Shown here: piece after piece, positions 1 to 64,000 of the stretch | Position numbering within the stretch: the stretch's first letter is position 1 | Layout of the letters: each line of letters starts with the position of its first letter | Assembly: GCA_027257055.1 (NCBI GenBank) | Contig: JAPVLO010000115.1 | Coordinates: 744,001 to 808,000, forward strand | From: Cephalopachus bancanus | Lineage: Eukaryota > Chordata > Mammalia > Primates > Tarsiidae | DNA: 64,000 nt | Direction of reading: 5' to 3' | Made by a program: the position numbers and the translations under genes | Notes under the pieces: model-generated | Database searches by the model: none | Told to the model about the DNA's origin: nothing | The model's input: the letters and a program-made list of their open reading frames with translations, nothing else

Positions 1-800
1 CTCCTAATTTTGACATTTGAGGGAAGCAAAGTTTATCCAGCACTTTCTTTTTAGAATTTCATCCCCTAAATGCAAGTATTTGGCTGTTAGAAACTTCTTG
101 AGATAGTAGATATTTTTATTAATAGTATGAGATAGATAGATGGCTGGAGACAACGAATAGGGAAGGAGTGTTTGAGAGATGACCCAGAGTTAGTTGTACT
201 TTGTGTGGGTTCCTTAAATGAATGAGAATCCAGTAGAATGATTTGAAGATGGAGGTGATAATTGTGTTTCTTTATACGTTTGAGAAGGCAGGTAGCAGCG
301 TTCTCCACAAGCTGGAGTCTGGAGAGCAGGCATTTCACGAGGCCCTAGAGAAGGGAATTACAGCTGTCAAAGAAAGAAGAGATGTAAGTATGGATGAGGG
401 TTTTCCCTAAGTGGAATTGAGGCAGCTGCATATATAGGGCAAGTTCAAAATAACTTGTGAACAGAATAGAGCAAAAGGTCAAGTTGGCAAAGAGAGGGTC
501 AAGAAGAACTTTTGAAGATTAGTGTGGGGTGAGAGTATTTTAATCAAAGACTTTAATGTTTACTCTTGCTCAGAAATACTGAGTCAATTCTTAGCTATAT
601 TGGGAAGCCTGGGAGTTGGGAGGGTAGAGAAGAACATCCACAGGGAGTTGTTCGTGTTGTATCTTGATGATTATTGGTGAAAATACTAGAGAATGTCTTT
701 TGCTTTCCATAAGGCTTATTGAATTAAATATATTCAATATAGTTAAGTATAAGGCTTTCATAGTTCATATGAGCTATTGACTATAGACACACAATGATTT
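1..800. other. FAM13B intron, no gene or clear repeat
   Basis: I saw no coding signal on either strand and no recognisable young repeat. An old diverged repeat cannot be excluded. Confidence 0.5.
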
Positions 801-1070
801 TCTTTTTCTTTTTGAATTGGAGTTTTACTCAGTTGCCCAGGCTGGAGTGCAATGGCTCCCTCATGGTCACCACAGCCTCAACCTGCTGGACCCAGGCAGT
901 CTTTCCACCTCAGTCCTCCAAATAGCTGGAACTACAGGCATGTGCCACAATGCCCGACTAATTTTTTGATTTATTATAGAGATGAAGTCTTGAACCTGGG
1001 CTCAGACAAACCTCTTGCCTCCGCCTCCCAATGTGCTGGGATTAGAGATGTGAGCCACTGTGCCCTGGCC
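801..1070 (-). mobile_element. Alu, - strand, slightly deleted
   Basis: The antisense poly-T head, GTTGCCCAGGCTGGAGTGCA and the end GAGCCACTGTGCCCTGGCC are visible. The left arm lacks about 25 bases around GAGATGAAGTC. Confidence 0.9.
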
Positions 1071-1734
1071 ACAATGATTTTTTAAAAGTGTAATGTAACA
1101 TATGTTAAAATATAGTATCGCTGTACCAAAAATGTGTGAACTGAAAAGTCATCTTTAAATTTTTTTTTGGTATTTTGTTGTTGTGCCCCGGCTTTTATTA
1201 ATCAGCCACAATAATTCCCATTTTATACTTCTGTTTTTGTTACCAGGTGGATATTGATTAAGTATATTCTCTTGACTGATTAATTATTAAATTATTAATA
1301 ATTCACTAATTAAATTCACTAATTATTAAATATATAGATGGGGAAAGAGGATAATTTTCCGTTTGATCCACTTTAAAACCTGATCTGTCATTTGAGGTTT
1401 TCACCTTTGTGTGCAAACCTTATCTCTCAGCTCATAACCGCTAAAGGCCAGTGATTTTCAATCTTTTTCATCACCATTATACATGATATGGGATGGATGA
1501 GGGATGACATTTATAAGCACAATGAATTAAACAGAATCTGCTACATATACTTCATACATGAAATAAATGGTTCACAAATTGATGTCATTAACTGTTATTC
1601 AAAATTACTTTTTAGTGACCCATCTGACTAGTGACCTTGATAGACCTGCGATTAAGATAGCTTCTGCTTTAGGTATTTTAGATGGTGGCTACTCTCTTAG
1701 AAAATAAGATCTGTGCTGTATAGAAATGACAATT

Positions 1735-2000
1735 CAAGTTATGATAGCTATTGTTTATTATGTATAGACACTGCTGAAGGACTTACATATATTAATCAAA
1801 TATGTGAGGTCTGTATACCTCTGTGAGGTGGGTCCCATAGGTAGTATAGCACTTCCATTTTATTTATATTTGTTTATTTGCAACTTCATTTTATACATAA
1901 GACTTGGAGAAGTTAAGTAAGTTGCCAAGATATAGTTAGGGGCAAGTAGAGATATGTGAATGTGGATCATTCTGCCTCTAAGGCCTGACTTTTAACTATC
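1735..2000 (-). repeat. MIR-type ancient SINE
   Basis: Diverged but recognisable core: CTGTGAGGTGGGTCC, ACTTGGAGAAGTTAAGTAAG, TTGCCAAGATATAGTTAG, CTCTAAGGCCTGAC. A T-rich stretch interrupts the middle. Confidence 0.7.
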
Positions 2001-2217
2001 ATATTGTACTTTAAAGTAAGCAACCTGTAATTGTTAATTTGGAGTGTAATAGTTATCATAGTGTAACTTTCTTTTGGCTGCAGTTTTGTCTTCTGACGGT
2101 ATTCTGGCAACTATATTTGTCTATCAGGAAAAACACCACTGTTACATGTAGTAGTTAACAAATGTATTCTAGATTTTTCTATGGCATCTGGCTAGTATGG
2201 AGAGAAAGTAAACTTTT

Positions 2218-2343
2218 TTTTTTTTTTAGAGTCGGAGTCTCACTCTGTCACCCAGACTGGAGTGCAGTGGCCGCTCCTGGCCACCGCAGCCTTGACCTGC
2301 TGGGCTCCAGCGATCCTTCTGGCTCAGCCTTATGAGTAGCCGG
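2218..2343 (-). mobile_element. 5'-truncated Alu right arm with target-site duplication
   Basis: Only the right monomer is present. A 14-base direct repeat GAAAGTAAACTTTT (2204-2217 and 2344-2357) flanks it, so the truncation happened at insertion. Confidence 0.88.
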
Positions 2344-2368
2344 GAAAGTAAACTTTTACTGCCAGAGG

Positions 2369-2669
<301 letters not shown>

Positions 2670-3005
2670 TTGCCAGAGTTTTTAATGAGTAGCATTAATT
2701 TATAAAAGATGTTAAGCTCAATTATAGGTAGTTTCTTCTTTGAGATGACTTAAAATTTCTCACTAGAAAATATTTTTCTGATTTTCTTTTTCTGATATTT
2801 CAATATCTTTTTATTATAATGATTATTTATGTAGCCAATTTAATAATGAGGGACATTTCCCCTGCTAGAAAGATAATTATAACCTTGAGTTGTAATAACC
2901 TTGAGTTATGCTTACTGGTCAAAATATGAGTTCTTCCTTGTTGTAGAGTCCTTCTCTTCATGAAAAATTAAATCTGAAGCATTTAGAAGTTAGCTGACAT
3001 TTTCT

Positions 3006-3300
3006 TTTCTTTTTTATTTTTGAGTTAGAGTCTTCCTCTGTTGCCCAGCCTGGAGTAGAGTGGAACGCTCGTGGTTCACTGCAGCCTGGACCTCCTGGCT
3101 ACAGTCTGTTCTTCCACCTTAACTTACTGAGTAGCTGGAACTGCAGGTGCACATCACCATGCCCAGCTGATTTTTTTACTTTTTTGTAAAAATGAGATCT
3201 CACTATGTTGCCCAAGCTGTTCTTGAACTCCTAGCCCCAAGCAGTTCTCCTGCCTTGGCTTCCCAAAGTGCTGGGATTACAGGCGTGAGCGTGCCTGGCT
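3006..3300 (-). mobile_element. Alu, - strand, old
   Basis: Full dimer with many changes; flanked by TGACATTTTC direct repeats (about 2996 and 3301). Confidence 0.9.
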
Positions 3301-3757
3301 TGACATTTTCTAAAATGTAGCTAATATGTTAGGCAAAATCTTTGTGTCCTTTTTTCACATTTCTCTATATTAAAATGACTTGTTTAATGCACCTGGAAAT
3401 TGGAGAGATCAATTAGAAGTCTTTTGTAATTACTAGATTTATAAAACTGGTTAGAAAATGAAGCTTTCTTCATGTTAACTACAGCTTGCAGGCTTTTTCA
3501 TAGTTTGCAGTCTTACTCATAGTCCTGGTGATATATTAATTTTACATTCATTACTTCCTGTTTTCAAATGTTGTTTGGTTTGCAATTTTATTTTGATATG
3601 AAAAAGTTTGCTGTTACTCATAAGAGAGATTGGTCCTAGAAAATGAGAAAATAAAGAATGAGTTGTTTATGAAATTTTCTTAGAATAGTGTATCTTAGCT
3701 ATGTTTATTTAGCAGTTTCATTATATTTTAATTCTGAATTTTCTTTTATTTATATAG

Positions 3758-58118
<54,361 letters not shown>

Positions 58119-60203
58119 ATTAAGCTCCTTGAAAATTCATATCATAGAGTCAGTTGTATTCCTTGAAGCTATCATCGTGTGTACTTGGCTGGTACTTGAG
58201 TTCATTTTGTCAGGCACTCAGAGTATCTCATTTTGTACTTGGTTGTGGTGCCACTAAACAAATGATGGGAGAGTAAGTAGGCACTCTCCAAGGAGTTTAA
58301 GTGATGTTCCATATTTACCACAGACTGTCCTCTTCACCTTTAGCAAGCATACAGTTTCCTTAATTGTTTTGTACTTCAGATCTATCCTTTTAGCAAGAGA
58401 CTAGAATTTTATCCTTTCAACTTCAAGAACTTTGGAAATACAAGCTTTTTGTTACTACCAACTTTTTGTTTTCATTACTGAAGAAAATTGAGAGGAAGAT
58501 CTTCACACTGAATTCTTCGGTTGCCTTTTTCTTACAGAATGACTGAAAAATTGAAAGAAAAGCTTATAAAAGTGCACATATGCAACTGTGTTCTCCGTTT
58601 TCCTAGAAAACCAAAATCAAACTGAAATTTCAAGTCCTACTCTGGAACACTTTTCTGTTTAATTTCTAAAGTGACACCTTCTCACGGGTAGTATGTTAGC
58701 AAAATTTTGCAATTCGGTGGTCACACAGCTCCTGGATGAAGATAACAGTTGGTAGACAAAAAAGTGACTGTGCTTAGTATATTGAAAACACACATTGCAT
58801 ATCACACACAGAACTAAATCATATCACATGCTGCATATGGGACTTAAGTTACTGTTTGTTTCCTGAGTTACTGTTTATCAACTGGTAATGATGTGATTTG
58901 TCTGGATCAGAACCTGTGCTGTTTCCCCCACCCACCTCCAGATAATGTGAGAGAAAATAGCCATGTCAGTATGTAGGAACTCTGATGGTGCCCAGATTTG
59001 TGTTCAGGCAAATGGGCCTAGATAGGCAAAGTTGTCATTATGCCTAAATCTGTTCTTAACAAGGGCTATTCCACTGCATTTGAACATGTATCTTCAAGGG
59101 GGTTGCGTCTTTTTTTTTTCCTTTTAATCTGCAAAATCCCTACAAAAAGCCCCTTCTAAAGTGACCACCTTTATCTCAATCACATGCTGTTTAAAGCAGC
59201 TGTTTACAGGATGTGTAGTGGTATGCCCTTTGTCATATACTGTTAACATATCTTTTTTTCTTTAGCTTTGCATGGCTCTTCTTCAGGTACTCTCGGTATC
59301 ATTCTGCTAATTATTTTTACAGAATGGTGTCTTTATTTGTGCTAACAGTGTAAAAGCAGGCTTAATCTGAGTGTTAATTTTTTTTTCTGGTGCTTTTTGG
59401 ATTGATGACTGTCTTACTTTGTACCCATGTTTTGCATGCAGTGACTCATGCATGGTTTTCTTAACTAGCTAATATTAACAATTTGTTCCACATAAAAATG
59501 GAATTCTGCAACATCTTTTATAAGGTGAGGGAAGCATGAACCTCAGACTTCTGGCACTATTGCATAGTAAGCACATGAAGTAGCTTGATAATAATAATGA
59601 GCCTAGTACTTCACATTTCACCTGTGTGTGCAATGCCTTTTTTGGGGGGAGGGAAAATCCAGTAGTGAATGTGTAGTTGAGGAATTTAAAAAGCACTAAA
59701 TCCAACCCATTTTTGTTGTTTCTTTTGATACAACTAGGTTATTCCTAACCTATACCAAGAAAAGTGAAATTGAAAATGCCAAAAGATGTATCACTTTTAT
59801 TTGAATCCATCATGCAGTGTACATTTCAGTTAATTTCTTTTGATCTCCGGACAGGAGTGTATCCAAACATCATTTATGTGCACTGTATATTTTATATGAA
59901 TGTTTAATTTTATATACCACATGCAGAAATGCCCATATGCACTATTTAAATGTTTTAAATAATATATTCCTTCTTTATAATGCTAAATCTATATGAGTAC
60001 CATATTTTTATAAGTCAGTGGCCTGACTGGTTTCATTTTAGAATTAACAGCTGCTTCATAATATTAGTTATTCAATGTTAATGTTTGGCTGCAAGTAGAA
60101 TATATAAAAGTGGCATGGCAGCACTTACGTGAAAGTATTGTGTGTCATAACTGAGCAGTAGGTGGTAGAATTAGGCAGTTTGTGATAATTTTACTTTGGT
60201 ACA

Positions 60204-60209
60204 AATAAA
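60204..60209 (+). terminator. FAM13B: FAM13B upstream alternative poly(A) signal
   Basis: A second AATAAA 100 bases before the main one. What follows is AT-rich without a clear GT-rich element, so it is a weaker candidate. Confidence 0.4.
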
Positions 60210-60303
60210 AACTGTATATCTATATACAAATAATATATAGATATATATATCCACCAGTATGATTGCATTGCTGTGTCTGGCACCTCATTGTACAGACTTT
60301 TGT

Positions 60304-60309
60304 AATAAA
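60304..60309 (+). terminator. FAM13B: FAM13B main poly(A) signal
   Basis: AATAAA, followed 30-50 bases later by a GT/T-rich stretch (TGTATGTTTGTTTTTCT), the usual downstream element. Cleavage is expected near 60325. Confidence 0.75.
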
Positions 60310-60325
60310 AGAGCTTGAATGTTCT

Positions 60326-61118
60326 GAGTCACTGTAAATGTATGTTTGTTTTTCTACTAGCTGTTAAAAAAGACCTCAAGTGTTCTCTCACCTTATGTTC
60401 TTAGACTTTGAGTGATCCCACCCAGGGACTATGTTAAGGGAGAATGGGGCTACTAAACTGGCTACAAATCTGGGGAATGGTAAGGCAGGGAAAGGCTATT
60501 TGTTGATTCCCTTGTGGATATCTTGGGAGAAGCAGCAGAGAGCATAGCATTTCTTGTTGCAGTGAATTATCCAGTTCAGAAAACTTGATGTACAGTGGCC
60601 TGAGGATGGTGGGTAGTAATTTAAAGTTTTCTTTATTCACGTTTTAAAATTCAGGGACTATTGTGCACCAATACGAAAGGTGAGTGCTGTGGTCAATGAC
60701 TAAGAGACATACGGTTGCCTGGATTAAGAGAACATATGGCTATTCTAGGGAGGCTTATATAGCCTAGAAAAATTAGAGTATCCCTCTGGTTGCCAAAATG
60801 CCAGCCATATACAACTTTCCAACCATCCAAGCAGAGCTCTTGCAGCATCCTCATTTATACTTTCCAAACATAACTTGACTTCTTGTGACGCTGATATGCC
60901 CACCTTGTTCTTTGTTTTATTTTGGGGAAACTTTAAATGTGCTTCCTTAGAAACTTTCTAGGTAAGTTTCCAGTTTGAAGATACTAGTGAAATTTCTGTA
61001 GGTGGTTGGGGTTTGTTCCACACTTTGGCTTTTTCCCAGAGACTTTGATTTCTGAAGAATGGGGAGAGATTATTTTACTTGGGTCTTATATAATGGTTTT
61101 CCGGAAGAATCCTAAGCC
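60326..61118. other. Intergenic or shared 3' region between FAM13B and PKD2L2
   Basis: About 0.8 kb of unique-looking sequence without recognised repeats. It may be partly PKD2L2 3' UTR, depending on which poly(A) signal is used. Confidence 0.5.
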
Positions 61119-61124
61119 TTTATT
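61119..61124 (-). terminator. PKD2L2: PKD2L2 candidate poly(A) signal
   Basis: AATAAA on the - strand, about 455 bases past the PKD2L2 stop. Further AATAAA occur on the - strand at 60916-60921 and 60632-60637, so the true 3' end is uncertain. Confidence 0.4.
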
Positions 61125-61578
61125 AATGTATTTATGGCCAAAGGCATTCAGAAAACAGTACATGATGCACTCAAAAGCACCAACAGTTCTTATACTCTGT
61201 AACTAGGAGAAACTGTCTTTCTCTGCCTACTTATTAAACTATTCATTAGAGACCTGCTCCATGAACTATAAGCATTATTTTGTACTTTTTCTTCACATTC
61301 CTAGAATTTAATAATAAATCTCATTATAAAATCCATCGTGTGTACCAGTGTGTATATACTGGAGGCCCTACTGTATGTAATATTCATGGTTTGTACTTGG
61401 CTGCATGGTTCTTGGCAGGGGCACTTAATTCTGATCCTGAGAATAGTTTGATGATAGGTGGTTAAGTGCTTTTAAAGAGTGCCTGAAATGGGTACAAGTT
61501 TAGGAAATAATAACATGAATAATTCTTTGTTAGACAAATGTTCAGGGATTGCATCACAGATTCTTACCTTCATGTGTC

Positions 61579-61672
61579 TCATTGTAGAGCTGAAAGCTTT
61601 CTCATCACTTGGTTTACTTTTGAATTGATATAGTGTAATTCCTTTTCCAGCTCCACAGCATACAAAAAAAGT
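61579..61672 (-). CDS. PKD2L2: PKD2L2 last coding exon
   Basis: The acceptor is TCTTTTAG; the first base completes Glu. LFLYAVELEKELHYI follows, then a 15-residue tail ending SALQ, and TGA at 61579-61581. The leucine spacing suits a short coiled coil. Confidence 0.88.
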
Positions 61673-62198
61673 CTAAAAGATAATTTCGAAGTAGGTGAGT
61701 CAGTAATACACTTTCATGTGTAAAGAGCAGGTTTTTAGTGCCTATTGTGAAATGCTTTGAGTGGGAAAATAGTATTGTAAGCTTCCAAAACATGCTTCAT
61801 ATGGCCAGCTATAGATCTAATATCCTAAAGCTGTGCAGAGAACTATCTGATATGCATATCAAGTATAAATGGCAGTTCCTATTATTTAGAGATGTAGGGA
61901 TAAAAAAATTGGTCTCATCTTTTTAAGTAAATGTAGTAGTGCGCTTTAATTTTAAAATTGGGTAGAAAATTTAAAAAAAGACAATAGAATAAATTTCTGG
62001 GTTCAGGAAAATAATGTGTGTAACTTATGTCCTCAATTCCCATAACAGGATATCCCATAGTACCCGCCTTAAAACAAGTGCTTACTCTCGAAATTCTTCT
62101 TGAGTGACAGGCTGGTAGTCATCTGGAATTTCCGTAGAATAATACTTTTTCTCAAGCCTGTCTTTCCATTTTTTCATCTGCTCTGCCTTTTGAATCTC
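61579..62198 (-). CDS. PKD2L2: PKD2L2, last two coding exons (3' end of gene)
   Basis: On the - strand two exons join in frame: 62198-62086 and 61672-61579, with a 413-base intron. Together they encode EIQKAEQMKKWKDRLEKKYY, then STEIPDDYQPVTQEEFRE, then LFLYAVELEKELHYINSKVN and a short tail. This agrees with the C-terminus I recall for PKD2L2, a polycystin/TRPP-type six-membrane-segment channel protein of germ cells and other tissues. Human PKD2L2 also neighbours FAM13B tail to tail at 5q31, so gene order supports the call. Only the cytoplasmic C-terminal tail, probably a coiled coil, is in the window. I found no further exon between 62199 and 64000, so the preceding exon is probably outside. 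Confidence 0.88.
61673..62085 (-). other. PKD2L2: PKD2L2 last intron
   Basis: 413 bases between the two PKD2L2 exons with GTAAGC donor and TTTTAG acceptor on the - strand. No repeat recognised. Confidence 0.75.
62086..62198 (-). CDS. PKD2L2: PKD2L2 penultimate coding exon
   Basis: The 113-nt exon on the - strand has acceptor CTAACTTGACAG and donor GA/GTAAGC. It encodes EIQKAEQMKKWKDRLEKKYY then STEIPDDYQPVTQEEFR, ending two bases into a Glu codon. Confidence 0.88.
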
Positions 62199-63104
62199 CT
62201 GTCAAGTTAGAAGACAAGTATAGGTTGCAATCTTTAGTTCTCTATTTCAGGTCTTTGGAACACAAGCATACAGGATTGAGACTCAAACTAAAGCCTAGTT
62301 TTTGGTCAGATTTTGCGCCTCACTGGCTTTCTGCCCTGCTTGGGTTTTAGGTCTACATCAGCACTGTTTCATCAGGGGACTTGGTTTAACAGCTGTTTAG
62401 CTAGCTAGGGAAGCTTTTTAAAAAAAATCACAAATTATCCTCATCTCACTGCCTTTGCCCTTTTGCATCTCCATCTGAGTTTCTTCCCGATTTTCACCTT
62501 CGTTTGTTCAAAGCTGAGATGTTCTTTCTGTACCTTTGTTCTTTAATGTAGCAAATGTACATCTATGGGTATTTATTGCCCTCTTAGCAGCTTCTCAGCC
62601 AGATAGCTGTAGACTTACTAAATCCCCTCTTTGCAATTACTGCATTAGTTGATCTGTGTACTCCAATCTGTCCGTGTACCCAAATACAAGCTCCTCAATA
62701 CCAGAAAATATGTGTTGCTGCATCCTTCTTTGATCCTACAGAGTCCTTCCTATGCGTTGTTCTCACTACCATCCACGTTCCTTATAGTGTGTAAATGCCT
62801 TTTTCTCCGGGCATTTTAGAGGGCATTTCAGAAAAAATGCCATGTGTGTTACAGAAAATAGGGACAGCCCTAGAAAAAAGAGGGAACCAGGAGACAGCGC
62901 ACCCAGATGTGATTCAAAAACTTATCAGTATTAAAAAACTTCTGTATGATTCTGCCGTGCTCTGGCAACAATGTTAGGTCGCAAAGTGGATCCCTTTATA
63001 AGGGTTCTGATTACCTTCTGCAGGATGGTGATACCTAATTTCATTTACACTGTTTGCCTAATAAATAGATACTCTTCTGGTCAGAGACACTGTGTTACAT
63101 CAGA
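62199..63104. other. PKD2L2 intron, no further exon seen
   Basis: I searched the - strand for coding blocks with splice sites and found none I can support. Confidence 0.5.
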
Positions 63105-63349
63105 CGGTGCCTTTAGGCCAACCGCATCCTCAACCTACTGGGCTCAGGCTATTCTTCCGCCTCAAGCCTTCCAAGTAGCTAGAACTATAGGCGTGCGCAA
63201 CCACGCCCGGCTAATTTTTTGATTTATTGTAGAGATGAGGGCTCGCCAAGTTGCCCAGGCTGGGACCAAACCCATGAGCTCAGGCAATTCTCTCACCTTG
63301 GCCTCCCAAAGTGCTGGGATTATAGGCGTGAGCCACTGCTCCCGGCCAG
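63105..63349 (-). mobile_element. Alu, - strand, right end truncated
   Basis: Begins at GCCAACCGCATCCTCAACC and ends GAGCCACTGCTCCCGGCC; the poly-T head is missing. Confidence 0.9.
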
Positions 63350-64000
63350 CTGTTGATCTTTCTAGTTTTGTTTTGGACACATTACATTACTCAGGTTTTG
63401 GAATATTCACTAATACTTTTCATGTGTTAAGGTAGTATGGTCCAGAAACATTTTTAGGTGGCCAGGCAGTTATAAAGATACATTAGGAATATAGGATGAA
63501 TAGACTATGCATAGTAAACCGTCCTTAACCTTCAAAAAGCCCATCTCAGCCATCGCTTTTTCTGTGACATTCATAAGAAAGTAATACCTTTCCTCATGGG
63601 CATAGCACCAACTTTTCAGAAGCCCTTCCCCCAAGCTCTTAGGTTCTGGACACCCCGCCTCCTTCCTTTGTAGGTGGTAGCTGCCTCCTGTAGTTGTCTC
63701 CGAATTACCTTAGTGTTCACATTGGTCCTTATAGTTCTCTCATACCTCAAAACAAATTCTCTATACTAAACTCCTTCTTTTTGAACTACCTAGAGTGATT
63801 TCTGTTTTTCTGACAGAACTCTACAGATTCCTACTTGGCCAGGGAAGGTCCAAAGAGACAAATCCTCATAGATAGCCTGCTTCCACCAAGTGGCACAAAA
63901 ATTGACTTAAGAATTTGAGACCATTGCTTGACTAAACTCTGATGTGGCTATGTGCGCTTTGAGCTGTGGCTGCCACTATGTTTTCTAAGCTTTAGTCTCC
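63350..64000. other. PKD2L2 intron (probable), nothing recognised
   Basis: No coding, RNA or repeat signal that I can support. Confidence 0.4.

Larger units (their letters stand above)
58119..60325 (+). other. FAM13B: FAM13B 3' UTR
   Basis: About 2.2 kb of sequence follows the TAA and runs to the AATAAA at 60304. It has no Alu or L1, unlike the introns, and is AT-rich with several U-rich runs. The lack of repeats over more than 2 kb suits a constrained exon. The exact cleavage site is inferred, 15-20 bases past the signal. Confidence 0.8.

Noticed and set aside
61006..61206. 66-codon + strand frame past FAM13B
   Set aside because: It lies in the likely 3' flank of PKD2L2 on the other strand; no family match.

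Overview
The window is primate nuclear DNA. It holds the 3' two-thirds of one split gene on the + strand, FAM13B, and the last two coding exons of a second gene on the - strand, PKD2L2. The source is probably a strepsirrhine (lemur or loris lineage), not human. About 46 Alu dimers or fragments are present. The youngest share a signature that I do not know from human AluS/AluY: a left arm with CAGCCTGTAATCCC, a right arm with GGTGGCCGGGAGCGGCC, and a 3' end GAGACTCCAACTCAAAA. The species call is an inference from these repeats.

FAM13B occupies 3758 to about 60325. Seventeen coding exons were placed by hand from reading frame, splice sites and recalled family sequence. Joined, they give 2058 nt, an uninterrupted frame of 685 codons plus TAA. 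Every junction keeps phase. The exons that encode the N-terminal RhoGAP domain lie to the left of the window. The part seen here encodes an acidic linker, a conserved helical block, a low-complexity middle with RxRxxS and RSxTxP motifs, and the family's C-terminal coiled-coil blocks. A 42-nt exon at 19323-19364 is easily missed. The 3' UTR is about 2.2 kb and ends with AATAAA at 60304.

PKD2L2 points the other way. Its penultimate coding exon is 62086-62198 and its last is 61579-61672, which ends in TGA at 61579-61581. The two genes are tail to tail, with roughly 0.3 to 0.8 kb between their likely poly(A) sites.

The rest is intron filled with repeats. From left to right: an Alu-dense first intron (3.9-19.3 kb) with L1 pieces and a short retrotransposed retroviral-LTR end at 11.85 kb; a MER2 element at 21.6 kb; a 12 kb intron with L2, Charlie-type and Alu copies; a (TG)26 and Alu compound at 30.5 kb; a decayed mariner-type element at 32.2-33.1 kb with a sister copy, inverted, at about 50.45-51.33 kb; Alu-poor introns at 33-44 kb; and a 48-57 kb block with two large L1 pieces. 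No CpG island, promoter, tRNA, rRNA or CRISPR array was seen. I found no undescribed multi-gene system. The most unusual items are the two mariner copies that share one internal deletion, the small LTR-end retrocopy, and the 42-nt exon.
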